Of a stretch of DNA of 64,000 bases, positions 8,104-15,819 are shown one piece after another (position 1 is the stretch's first letter; each line of letters starts with the position of its first letter). Source of the DNA: Bdellovibrionales bacterium GWA1_52_35 (GTDB lineage: Bacteria > Bdellovibrionota > UBA1018); contig MEPO01000007.1 of the NCBI GenBank assembly GCA_001769805.1, positions 1 to 64,000 on the forward strand, read 5' to 3'. The notes beneath the pieces were generated by a model. It ran no database searches. It saw nothing but the letters and a program-made list of their open reading frames with translations, and was not told where the DNA came from. The position numbers were made by a program, and so were the translations under genes.

Positions 8104-8574
8104 TCAAGTCTCGCGCAGGCTTCGCAACATCCAGGCGGCTTTTTCCTGTACTTGCATCCGCTCGGTCACCAAATCAGCTGTGGGCTGATCACCACAATCA
8201 CTCGCCAGCGGGAAAAGCACGCGCGCTGTCCGGACTACTGCCTCATGCCCTTGGACTAGGCGTTCGACCATTTGTTCTGCCGGTGGTGAACCCTTGTCCT
8301 CCTTTACCGAAGAAAGTTCCATGAACTCCGAATAGCTCGCCGGTGCCCTGAACCCGAGCGCCCGGATGCGTTCCGCTATTTTATCCACCGCATCAGCCAG
8401 CTCCTCGTACTGCCGCTCGAACATGAGATGAAGCGTCTCAAACTGTGGGCCCGTGACGTTCCAGTGATAATTGTGCGTCTTCAGATAAAGCGTGTAGGTA
8501 TCCGCCAGCAAACGCGAAAGCCCGTCGGCAATCTTCTTTCTGTCTTTTTCGTCAATACCGATATCGATTTTCAT
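8104..8574 (-). CDS. dps: Dps-family ferritin-like DNA-protection protein
   Basis: At 156 residues this has the usual Dps length. Dps forms a dodecamer that oxidises and stores iron using hydrogen peroxide and can coat DNA in stress. The signature around residues 33-60 ([20 protein letters not shown], then [20 protein letters not shown]) holds the His, Asp and Glu ligands of the inter-subunit ferroxidase site. The N-terminus is short and contains few Lys residues, so DNA binding is not assured. It lies 40 bases downstream of the transporter gene on the same strand. Confidence 0.9.
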   Translation of the reverse strand: MKIDIGIDEKDRKKIADGLSRLLADTYTLYLKTHNYHWNVTGPQFETLHLMFERQYEELADAVDKIAERIRALGFRAPASYSEFMELSSVKEDKGSPPAEQMVERLVQGHEAVVRTARVLFPLASDCGDQPTADLVTERMQVQEKAAWMLRSLRET

Positions 8575-8614
8575 AAAATCCCTCTTCAGGGTTTTCTTTC
8601 AAATACCGGTCCAG

Positions 8615-9730
8615 TCAGAGCCCGACCGGAGCGCGAGCAGCCCGCAGAGTCAGAGCTTTATGCAGGACAATTCCAAACAGGAATCCATAGGTCAAATTGC
8701 TCGTGGCCAAGCCCACGATCGCGGTTCCGCAGGCAACGAGGATTTCCTTTCGGTCCTGGCGGATATCCCAGGCAAAGCCGGCGTGGGATGCTCCTACATA
8801 AAAAAGCAGGACAGCAAGAAATCCCGTGGGAAAGGCAGAAATCATGCCGAGCGCCGAGCGCCCGAAGGCCAAAGCCAAAATCACAAGAGCCCCGCCTATG
8901 ATATATCCCGACCGGGCAGATGTCGCACCGAGCTTGGCATGCGCGGTAAGGCCACCGCTGCCGTGGCACATGGGCATCCCTCCCAGCAAGCCGATTGCGA
9001 TATTGGCCATTCCCATTCCAAAAGGGATTGATTTCAAAGTGACGCGTGAAGCCCGGCGTCCATAAAGAAGGCGCGCGGTGTTTTCAGTGGCAACAATGGC
9101 GTTGCCAAACGAAAGTGCCAACTGAGGGAGGACCAGCAGCCCCAAGGCTTCCCATGTTTTGTGAAACGCCGGAAAGGTCAGAGTAATCGGTGCCGGCCCC
9201 ATAATCACAGCAGGCGAATCTACATAGGCAAGAGTCAGCCCCACCAGTAGGATAGGTAAGAGAGGCGGAATCCATTTCTTCAACGAGAACGCCGCACCAA
9301 GCAGTACGGCGGCAACAACTACATAGCCAGCTTGTCCATGGATCATCTGAAATGATGTTTTGATCAGGATTGCGCCCAGGCCCAACTGAATCCCGCGAAT
9401 GACTCCAATTGGAAAAAACATCCCCATGCGTTCACTTAATCCCGAAAGAGATAAACCCAAAAGGATGAGCCCCATCATGATCCCGGCGACCGAAATAACG
9501 TCGACACCCAATCCAGAGGCGATGGCTATGGCAGCCATAGCTTTTAATGGCTGCACAGGCATTGTTATGCGGTAATAAGCAGCGGAAACCAGATAGAATA
9601 CTCCCGCCATCGCAAAGAGAACGGTGGGGTTGAACCCATTATTCCCTACCAGGGCTATCGCGATTGGGATCAGCACCCCAATATCGCCAAAAGCACCCGA
9701 GATGTCCCAGAGAATTTTTCTAGCCACCAT
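8615..9730 (-). CDS. MOT1-type molybdate/sulfate transporter
   Basis: The 371-residue protein is almost entirely hydrophobic, with about ten membrane segments. It resembles the MOT1 branch of the SulP-related transporters, which carry molybdate in plants and some bacteria. Family-like motifs are DISGAFGDIGVLIPIAIAL near the start, MPVQPLKAMAAIAIA at about 57-71, and GGMPMCHGSGGLTAHAKLGA at about 250-270. No STAS domain follows, which separates it from classical sulfate permeases. Substrate cannot be told from sequence; no molybdenum-cofactor gene is nearby. Confidence 0.8.
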   Translation of the reverse strand: MVARKILWDISGAFGDIGVLIPIAIALVGNNGFNPTVLFAMAGVFYLVSAAYYRITMPVQPLKAMAAIAIASGLGVDVISVAGIMMGLILLGLSLSGLSERMGMFFPIGVIRGIQLGLGAILIKTSFQMIHGQAGYVVVAAVLLGAAFSLKKWIPPLLPILLVGLTLAYVDSPAVIMGPAPITLTFPAFHKTWEALGLLVLPQLALSFGNAIVATENTARLLYGRRASRVTLKSIPFGMGMANIAIGLLGGMPMCHGSGGLTAHAKLGATSARSGYIIGGALVILALAFGRSALGMISAFPTGFLAVLLFYVGASHAGFAWDIRQDRKEILVACGTAIVGLATSNLTYGFLFGIVLHKALTLRAARAPVGL

Positions 9731-9907
9731 TGAATTGATTTAGCGCATGAATATGCACAGGAGCAAGGTGTTCATCATGTGAGTCACTAATACAACAAAA
9801 CTTGACTAATTTAACGCATTGCAATAAACACCAGGCATTCAGAATCATGATTACGGGTGCACAAAGTTCACGACTTCTGATAAAACGCGCCCGAAAGAAA
9901 GGTTTTT

Positions 9908-10345
9908 ATGAAAAATGGTTTTTTTGTTCTCCTGTCGGTTCTTACGTTGCTCGCTTCAACTTTCGCTTCCGCTTCGGAGCGCTCCTGCTGGGAACGTCCC
10001 TCTGGCAAGCAGTTTCAAAGCGTTCCAGAAACGATTTGCTTTGATTCCGTGGAAATCGACAGAGACATCAGCAAACTGATCGTGCGCGGGTATCCCATTC
10101 AGGGGGAGTTCAAGCTGCTTCCCTCCAAACGACCGGCCGCCTATCGCGCCGTGATTTTCCGCGATTACAACTCTGATGGCACCTGCTCGTTTTTTGAAGA
10201 GTCGCTCGTCACGGTGGAATTCACCCCGCTGTCATCCGGCAAAGTGGTCATGCATGAAGTCAATACCCGGAATGCGTTTTCACAGGACCGCTGTCAATTC
10301 GAAACGAAGTTCCAGTACGGTTATTATCTTCACTCCATGAACTAG
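9908..10345 (+). CDS. Small exported protein, function unknown
   Basis: A 145-residue protein with a clear signal peptide (residues 1-22, ending ASA). The mature part has four Cys residues (CWE, ETICFD, GTCSFFEE, DRCQFE), probably forming two disulfides, and a mostly beta character. GAAAGG precedes the ATG at good spacing. I do not recognise a family. It ends four bases before the stop of the convergent GreA/B-like gene. Confidence 0.6.
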   Translation: MKNGFFVLLSVLTLLASTFASASERSCWERPSGKQFQSVPETICFDSVEIDRDISKLIVRGYPIQGEFKLLPSKRPAAYRAVIFRDYNSDGTCSFFEESLVTVEFTPLSSGKVVMHEVNTRNAFSQDRCQFETKFQYGYYLHSMN

Positions 10346-10349
10346 CAGC

Positions 10350-10835
10350 TCAGGTGACCACCACGATTTCGTATTCGCGGGTGCCTCTGGGACTCTCGAT
10401 TTCAACCTGATCCCCTGCCCGTTTGCCGAGCAGGGCTTCGCCTAAAATCGATGCGGGCGTGATGAGCTGGACCGTTTGATTCCCGACCTGGACGGAGATC
10501 CCGCCGCCCTGTGCTGCAAGAAAATACCACGAAGGCCTGCCCTCAAACGTCATCTCGACCAGGGCGCCGGGAGAAATACTGTCTTCGGACGAAAATTTCC
10601 GTAAAGACAAGAACTTAAAGTAGGCGACCTGCTTCTCAAGTTCGGCTGCACGACCCGCTTGAGCCCCTGCCAGGTAAGACGCCTCGAGCCCACGTGTATC
10701 GTACTGGTCTTCCGCTTTGCTTTGCTCATGAGTCGCGGCCTCATGCGCCGCCGTTGCTGCCTCTTGGATGATTTTCAGCTCCCTTTTTAGTTTGGCGAGT
10801 ACCTGTTCAACGAGCAGGCCTTTATCTATTTTCAT
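10350..10835 (-). CDS. GreA/GreB-like transcription factor
   Basis: The 161-residue protein has a helical N-terminal half (residues 5-85) and a C-terminal half (residues 90-160) that fits the GreA/B C-terminal domain, which binds RNA polymerase beside the secondary channel (QLITPASILGEALLGKRAGD and DQVEIESPRGTREYEIVVV). The N-terminal coil includes EDQYDTRGLEASYLAGAQ, typical of a proteobacterial Gre-like group and not of GreA itself. Acidic residues lie in the coil, but whether they sit at the tip needed for transcript cleavage cannot be judged here. It may therefore modulate polymerase without rescuing backtracked complexes. Confidence 0.75.
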   Translation of the reverse strand: MKIDKGLLVEQVLAKLKRELKIIQEAATAAHEAATHEQSKAEDQYDTRGLEASYLAGAQAGRAAELEKQVAYFKFLSLRKFSSEDSISPGALVEMTFEGRPSWYFLAAQGGGISVQVGNQTVQLITPASILGEALLGKRAGDQVEIESPRGTREYEIVVVT

Positions 10836-10968
10836 ACCCTTCCACCATACCCACTTTTGCTCAGGAAACTCGCTTTTCCAGTGCTTTATTGTAAAAAAAA
10901 TACCCTATCTTTTAGCTTTTAAATCTGGTAGCTAGGAGGCTATCACTGTTTGCTGTTTCAGAGTCTGC

Positions 10969-10981
10969 GGGCATAGTGCCC
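10969..10981 (+). promoter_or_regulatory. Small hairpin in the leader of the RRM gene
   Basis: GGGCA and TGCCC form a 5-bp stem with a 3-base loop, 37 bases before the ATG. A good ribosome-binding site (TTTGGAGG) follows at 11007-11014. The role, if any, is unknown. Confidence 0.3.
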
Positions 10982-11018
10982 ATATCCTCTTGAGCGGCCC
11001 CAAGCCTTTGGAGGTTTT

Positions 11019-11387
11019 ATGGGTAAGAAATTGTATGTTGGCAATCTTCCATTTTCCGCAACTGAGCAGTCGCTCGTAGACACTTTTTCACAATGTGGAA
11101 CCGTTGAGTCCGCCACGATCATCAAAGATCGCGATAGCGGCCGCAGCAAAGGTTTCGGCTTTGTGGAAATGTCCAGCGATGCAGAAGCCACAAATGCAAT
11201 CACCAAGTTTAACGGCGCCGATTATGATGGCCGCGCGATGACCGTGAACGAAGCGAAACCCATGGTTCCCCGTGAAAATCGCGGCGGCGGCGGTGGCTTC
11301 GGCGGCGGAAACCGTGACCGTGGCGATCGCGGAGGCCGTGGTGGCTTCGGCGGCGGTGGTGGCGGCGGCCGTGGTGGTCGCTACTAA
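11019..11387 (+). CDS. Glycine-rich RRM RNA-binding protein
   Basis: A 122-residue protein with one RNA recognition motif (residues 3-80). RNP2 is LYVGNL (4-9) and RNP1 is KGFGFVEM (43-50), both with the aromatic residues that stack on RNA bases. The last 35 residues are a Gly/Arg tail (GGGGGFGGG, then RGGRGGFGGG), as in cyanobacterial and other bacterial Rbp proteins, often cold-induced. A strong ribosome-binding site precedes the ATG and a long-stem terminator follows, so it is a single-gene unit. Confidence 0.92.
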   Translation: MGKKLYVGNLPFSATEQSLVDTFSQCGTVESATIIKDRDSGRSKGFGFVEMSSDAEATNAITKFNGADYDGRAMTVNEAKPMVPRENRGGGGGFGGGNRDRGDRGGRGGFGGGGGGGRGGRY

Positions 11388-11426
11388 ATCGAATTTCTCG
11401 ATTTAGCCAGCTACATACTTGTTTCA

Positions 11427-11481
11427 GTTCTGCCCGCCTCACGGGGGAGTTGATCTCTCCCAAGCGGGCAGAACTTTTTTT
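11427..11481 (+). terminator. Rho-independent terminator after the RRM gene
   Basis: An 11-bp stem (GTTCTGCCCGC at 11427-11437 with GCGGGCAGAAC at 11464-11474) encloses an inner GGGAG/CTCCC stem and is followed by seven T residues. Confidence 0.9.
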
Positions 11482-11516
11482 AGAATACTTAACGCTTCAC
11501 ACCAAGGCAGCACTAC

Positions 11517-11708
11517 ATGGCTAAACCAGGAAGAATCACACAAGAGAAACGCGGACGCGAACGGGCCAAGCAGGAAAAGCGCCAAGACAAGATCGCGCGT
11601 CGCTCCCAACGCAAGGAAGAAAAGGACAGCCGTCCGGAGAGTGACAACAACGAAGATCCGGATTTGGCCGGAATCTATCCTGGACCGCAGCCTGTTCAAG
11701 AAGATTAG
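11517..11708 (+). CDS. Small highly charged conserved protein
   Basis: A 63-residue protein. Residues 1-40 are strongly basic (KPGRITQEKRGRERAKQEKR, then RRSQRKEEK) and probably helical; residues 41-63 are acidic and end in DPDLAGIYPGPQPVQED. Small proteins with this layout occur in several proteobacterial groups, usually without assigned function; nucleic-acid or ribosome association is a guess from charge. It begins 36 bases after the terminator and ends two bases before the methyltransferase ATG, so the two form an operon. Confidence 0.7.
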   Translation: MAKPGRITQEKRGRERAKQEKRQDKIARRSQRKEEKDSRPESDNNEDPDLAGIYPGPQPVQED

Positions 11709-11710
11709 GA

Positions 11711-12379
11711 ATGCTGCCGTTCGATCCAGCTAATCCGTATCCGCTGGTTGCAGCAGATTCGCATACTTACACGGAAGCACAAAAACACTCCGCCGAAGTG
11801 GATCACTGGCTGGGGTTACACACCGAAGAAATCGAAAGCTCACTCATCGAAACGATCCCGGCAACTGAACGCAAGGCGCTTTGGATCGGCTTGCCTGTGC
11901 GGAGCTTGCTCACGCCTTATACTGAAATTCGGACCATTCTGGAACTCCTGAAACCTGCTACCGGTGATTCAGTGATTGATCTCGGCGCAGGCTATGGACG
12001 AATGGGTTTTGTCATCGGTGAACACTATCCTGAAACCAGCTTTACCGGTTTTGAGCGCGTCGTTGAACGAGTCACTGAAGCGAATCGCTGCCTAAAACTG
12101 AAAAACATTTCCATTGCGACGATGATCGAAGCAGATCTGAGTTCTGCTTCACAAGTCCTTCCACCGGCAGCCTATTATTTTATTTACGATTACAGCATTC
12201 CGGATGCGATACAGAAGACACTTGATGATTTGAAAAGAATCGCTCAAAAGCAAAAGATCACGGTAGTCGGCCGCGGCCGCTCGGCCCGGGATATAATCGA
12301 GCAACAGAACCCCTGGCTGTCGCAGATCGTCCGCCCAGAACACACGGCGCATTTTTCTATTTACCGGTCTCAGACGTGA
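11711..12379 (+). CDS. SAM-dependent methyltransferase-like protein
   Basis: A 222-residue cytosolic protein. The class I methyltransferase motif I is clear at about 91-99 (VIDLGAGYGRMG), followed by an acidic residue after strand 2 (TGFERV) and a plausible motif near YFIYDYSIPDA. The substrate cannot be told. Residues 1-80 are an extra helical region ahead of the Rossmann core. It starts two bases after the stop of the small basic protein and is probably translated from the same message. Confidence 0.75.
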   Translation: MLPFDPANPYPLVAADSHTYTEAQKHSAEVDHWLGLHTEEIESSLIETIPATERKALWIGLPVRSLLTPYTEIRTILELLKPATGDSVIDLGAGYGRMGFVIGEHYPETSFTGFERVVERVTEANRCLKLKNISIATMIEADLSSASQVLPPAAYYFIYDYSIPDAIQKTLDDLKRIAQKQKITVVGRGRSARDIIEQQNPWLSQIVRPEHTAHFSIYRSQT

Positions 12380-12538
12380 CACAATGGCAGTATTCGATAC
12401 TGAATTTACTGTTCCCCTTTTTGACGAATTCATGAAACGGGCCATGCCTCTTTCCTAGCAATTGGTCCCCTAATTTTTTACCGATCTCAGCCCTAAAGCC
12501 TTTGGCCCTGACAACTAAACTAATTTCATTGGACTCGC

Positions 12539-12580
12539 CAGTTTTCCAATGAGTGTCAGGTTTCACACATTGGAAAACTG
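12539..12580. repeat. Perfect 13-bp inverted repeat, candidate operator
   Basis: CAGTTTTCCAATG at 12539-12551 and its exact reverse complement at 12568-12580 flank a 16-base spacer. There is no T-run, so it is not a standard terminator. A weak TTGGAA (12570-12575) N17 CATCAT (12593-12598) promoter would place the -35 box in the right arm, fitting an operator for the secreted-protein genes that follow. Confidence 0.6.
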
Positions 12581-12635
12581 TTAATCGCATGTCATCATTT
12601 GATTATTCATTCAGGGGTTGAACTCGGGGGAGCAT

Positions 12636-14372
12636 ATGAAAAATTTATTTTTGGTTCTATTGGCGATGACATTTCTTTCGTCCGGCCAGGCGTTTGCCTG
12701 GACTATGAGCGCGAATTTTGAAAACGGCACACTGGGGCAGTCTGCTATTGGAAACAGCGGCTTCAGTGAGGCTGGCACCTTCTCCACCGGTAGCGGTTCC
12801 ACAGTAACCTTCTCCTCGGACCGTGCGAACAGCGGATCCAAATCGGCCAAGATGTCGATGACTAGAGGAGACGGAGGAACCTATGGGGGCATTACTTATC
12901 AAAATAGGGTCGGTAGTGGAACTGAGGTTTGGGCAAGAGCGTATTATTACTTCGCCTCTCCTTGGAGCTGGGCAAACATGTCTGGCGGCTACGCTGTCAT
13001 AAAATTGCTCCGCGGCGTTCATTTGATAAATTCCAGCGGCGATAATGCCGGATATCTTTCCGTTTTCAGCGATACGAACGCGGACATTCAACTCTCCAAC
13101 GAGCCAGGACCCGCTCAAAGCTACAGCAGTCCGGCGAAGTACGACTTGGATAAATGGCAGTGCATTGAAATGTACGTGAAACTCTCTGCAACGCGGGGTG
13201 CTTTTAGAATCTGGAAAAATGGTGTTTTAGTCCAAGAAGATATGAACACCAAGACTCTCGGGAGCTCCAGCGATGTTGCTGATCTTGCCTATTTCATGTC
13301 GAATTGGAATAACGGTGTCGTACAGGCACAAACAATGTACATAGACGACGTTGTAATCACAACAGATCGGCCAGGACAGACGGATCTTGTCGGCAATCCC
13401 ATGATCGGCCTGGTCAATGGCTCAACCCCTGTGCCTACGCCCACACCGACTCCTACACCGACCCCCACCCCGACTCCAACTGTCCCCGCTTCGCAAGTTC
13501 TGCTTCAGGAGAATTTCGATAACGCGAGTTTCACCTCACGCGGCTGGTACGATGGAGCAACAGCTGCTGTGGACACTACTGAGAAGATTCCAGGAAGCAC
13601 GGCTTCGATGAAATTCCGCTTTCTTCCTGGCGGCGTTAAACCCAATCCGGCAGATGGTTCGTACAATATGCGACATGCCATTACACCTACGGAAAGCGTC
13701 TATTTGAGCTACTGGGTCAAACACAGCGCGAACTGGGTAGGCTCAGCTAAGGCTTATCATCCGCATCTCTTTTATTTTATGACCAACCTCAACGATTCTT
13801 ACGTGGGTCCGGCTTATACTTACCTGACCGCCTACATTGAAGAGAACCAGGGATTCCCGCAGGTCGCTATACAAGACGGTCAGAATATAGATAAAACCAA
13901 GATCGGGACCAACCTGATTGGTGTTTCTGAAAACAGATCCGTCGCAGGCTGCAACGGCAATCAGCCGGTCGGAGCCACTTTCGACTGCTACTTATCCGGT
14001 TCAGACTATTGGAATGGAATGATTTGGAAGGGACCGACAGCGGTCTACTTTGATGCAGCTCAGAAAACTGGCTGGCACTTTGTCGAAACAGTGCTTCAGA
14101 TGAATTCAATCGTGAATGGCATCGGCCAGGCCAACGGCGTTGTCCGGCATTGGTATGATGGGCAACCAGTCATCGATAAAAGCAATGTGATCCTGAGAAC
14201 CGGTAAGAACCCGACGATCAAGTTCAACCAGTTCCTGATCGGACCGTGGATCGGAGACGGTTCTCCAGTCGATCAGACTTTCTGGATTGATAATCTGACC
14301 ATCGGAACGGCTCGACCATCTTCGACCTCGACGGTCAAGCCGTCAGCGCCGATGGGATTGCAGGTTCGTTAA
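12636..14372 (+). CDS. Secreted protein with two jelly-roll domains and PT linker
   Basis: About 578 residues. A signal peptide (residues 1-21, ending AFA) leads to domain 1 (22-262), a beta-sandwich of polysaccharide-lyase or LamG type (ANFENGTLGQ, YYYFASPWSWANMSGGY, DKWQCIEMYVKLSA, MYIDDVVITTD). Eight Pro-Thr units (267-282) join a second sandwich domain (287-565) of related layout (VYLSYWVKHSANWVG, QTFWIDNLTIGTARP). It ends in VKPSAPMGLQVR. Proteins like this bind or cleave polysaccharides; catalytic residues are not identifiable. GGGGAG at 12626-12631 sets the start at ATG 12636 and not the upstream TTG. A paralogue of domain 1 follows. Confidence 0.8.
   Translation: MKNLFLVLLAMTFLSSGQAFAWTMSANFENGTLGQSAIGNSGFSEAGTFSTGSGSTVTFSSDRANSGSKSAKMSMTRGDGGTYGGITYQNRVGSGTEVWARAYYYFASPWSWANMSGGYAVIKLLRGVHLINSSGDNAGYLSVFSDTNADIQLSNEPGPAQSYSSPAKYDLDKWQCIEMYVKLSATRGAFRIWKNGVLVQEDMNTKTLGSSSDVADLAYFMSNWNNGVVQAQTMYIDDVVITTDRPGQTDLVGNPMIGLVNGSTPVPTPTPTPTPTPTPTPTVPASQVLLQENFDNASFTSRGWYDGATAAVDTTEKIPGSTASMKFRFLPGGVKPNPADGSYNMRHAITPTESVYLSYWVKHSANWVGSAKAYHPHLFYFMTNLNDSYVGPAYTYLTAYIEENQGFPQVAIQDGQNIDKTKIGTNLIGVSENRSVAGCNGNQPVGATFDCYLSGSDYWNGMIWKGPTAVYFDAAQKTGWHFVETVLQMNSIVNGIGQANGVVRHWYDGQPVIDKSNVILRTGKNPTIKFNQFLIGPWIGDGSPVDQTFWIDNLTIGTARPSSTSTVKPSAPMGLQVR
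13434..13481 (+). repeat. Eight-unit Pro-Thr codon repeat
   Basis: Sixteen codons alternate Pro and Thr with varied third bases, so the DNA is not a perfect microsatellite. It encodes an extended interdomain linker. Confidence 0.9.
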
Positions 14373-14439
14373 ATTTAGATATGCATTTGGCTAGGCAAAG
14401 CCTGTCATGATTGAAGAATGTTTGAAAAAGGGGAAATAT

Positions 14440-15276
14440 ATGAGAACTTTATTTTCATTTCTGTTGGGGATAATTTTTCTTTCGTCAGGCCAGGCATTTG
14501 CATGGACAATGAACGCGAATTTTGAAAACGGCACAATAGGGCAGCCTGCCATAGGAAGCAGCGGCTTCCATGAGGCGGGCACTTTATCCACTGGTAGTGG
14601 TTCCACGGTAACCTTCTCCACGGACCGTGCATCTACCGGATCAAAATCGGCCAAGATGTCGATGACTAAAGGGGACGGGGGAACCTTCGGCCTCCTCTAT
14701 TATCCAAGCACCGTGGGTAATGGGACTGAGGTTTGGGCAAGAGGGTATTATTACTTCGCCTCTCCCTGGAGCTGGGCGAACGCGTCGGGGGGTTACCGCG
14801 CAATTAAATTGCTCCGGGGTATCGGCACCAGTAATGGATTTCTTTCGGTATTTAGCGATACAAATGGAGTTATTCAGCTCTCCAACGAACCGGGAGATGA
14901 GCAAACGTACACTTCCCCTGATTCGCCTGGAGCCCCCCTGTATGAAAAGGATAAATGGCAATGCATTGAGATGTACGTAAAGCTTTCTGCGACACAGGGT
15001 GCGTTTAGAATCTGGAAAAATGGTGTTTTAGTCCAAGAAGATATGAACACCAAGACTCTCCGGAATGCCAGCGATTCTGCGACTAACGCCTATTTCATGT
15101 CCAACTGGAATGACACTGTCGTACAGGCGCAAACAATGTACATGGACGACGTTGTAGTCACAACGGATCGACCAACAAAGGTAGACGCCAAGGGCAATCC
15201 CATGATCGGGCCGATCAGTGGCCCAATCACGACGCCGGTCAAACCGAAAGCTCCAACGAGCTTGCAGGTCCGTTAA
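14440..15276 (+). CDS. Secreted single-domain jelly-roll paralogue
   Basis: About 278 residues, closely similar to domain 1 of the preceding gene (ANFENGTIGQPAIGSSGFH, YYYFASPWSWANASGGY, GAFRIWKNGVLVQEDMNTKT, MYMDDVVVTTD), with a signal peptide ending AFA. It lacks the PT linker and second domain, but keeps the same tail (VKPKAPTSLQVR), so the tail was kept while the middle was lost or gained. GGGG at 14430-14433 favours the ATG at 14440 over 14407. The 34-base gap after the first gene suggests co-transcription. The TAA stop is half of TAATTA, which also holds the stop of the convergent rubrerythrin gene. Confidence 0.8.
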   Translation: MRTLFSFLLGIIFLSSGQAFAWTMNANFENGTIGQPAIGSSGFHEAGTLSTGSGSTVTFSTDRASTGSKSAKMSMTKGDGGTFGLLYYPSTVGNGTEVWARGYYYFASPWSWANASGGYRAIKLLRGIGTSNGFLSVFSDTNGVIQLSNEPGDEQTYTSPDSPGAPLYEKDKWQCIEMYVKLSATQGAFRIWKNGVLVQEDMNTKTLRNASDSATNAYFMSNWNDTVVQAQTMYMDDVVVTTDRPTKVDAKGNPMIGPISGPITTPVKPKAPTSLQVR

Positions 15277-15774
15277 TTACACTTTGCGATATTTGTCCGG
15301 CTTTACTCCGCAAATCGGACAATTCGCATTCGGCTCGCCAATGTGGATATCGCCACAAACCGGGCAGATGTAAATTTCGGCATTCTTCAGGTCATGACCT
15401 GCTTCGACTGCCGCAAGCGCCTGCTTGTAAAGTTCGGCATGAACTCTCTCCGCCTGCTCGGCAAAGCTGATCATCGTTTTGCCTTTGTGGTTTTCCAACC
15501 TGGCCTGTTCCAGCATGGGCGGGTACATTTCGGTGTACTCGTAGGTTTCACCGTTTACGGCATCTTTGAGGTTCTCCAGAGTGCTGTTCACGCCGCCCAT
15601 CGCTTTGAAATGCCCGAGGGCGTGGATCGTTTCGGCTTCAGCGGCCGCCCGGAAAAGACGAGCCACCGTGGGATAACCATCTTTTTCGGCCTTTTCCGCA
15701 TAGGCGAGATACTTGCGGTTGGCCTGGCTTTCGCCGGCAAAAGCTACTTTGAGGTTCTCCATGGTTGTTGGCAT
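15277..15774 (-). CDS. Rubrerythrin
   Basis: A 165-residue cytosolic peroxide-scavenging enzyme. Residues 1-125 form the diiron ferritin-like domain, with the Glu and His ligands in FAGESQANRKYLAYAEKAEK, EAETIHALGHF and SFAEQAERVHAELY. Residues 130-165 form a rubredoxin-like FeS4 site with two CxxC pairs (CPVCG and CPICG). AGGAGA lies seven bases before the ATG. In diderm bacteria it protects against peroxide in low-oxygen conditions, using reduced rubredoxin or NADH as electron source. Confidence 0.95.
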   Translation of the reverse strand: MPTTMENLKVAFAGESQANRKYLAYAEKAEKDGYPTVARLFRAAAEAETIHALGHFKAMGGVNSTLENLKDAVNGETYEYTEMYPPMLEQARLENHKGKTMISFAEQAERVHAELYKQALAAVEAGHDLKNAEIYICPVCGDIHIGEPNANCPICGVKPDKYRKV

Positions 15775-15819
15775 ACGACTCTCCTTGAGGATTCAATCCC
15801 CGTAAATTATGAATAAGAA

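Noticed and set aside
12388..12402. CAGTAT-TCG-ATACTG hairpin after the methyltransferase gene as a terminator
   Set aside because: The stem is only 6 bp and A/T-rich, and no T-run follows directly.
13434..13481. Pro-Thr DNA repeat as a phase-variable microsatellite
   Set aside because: The third bases vary and the unit is six bases, in frame, so slippage would only change linker length.
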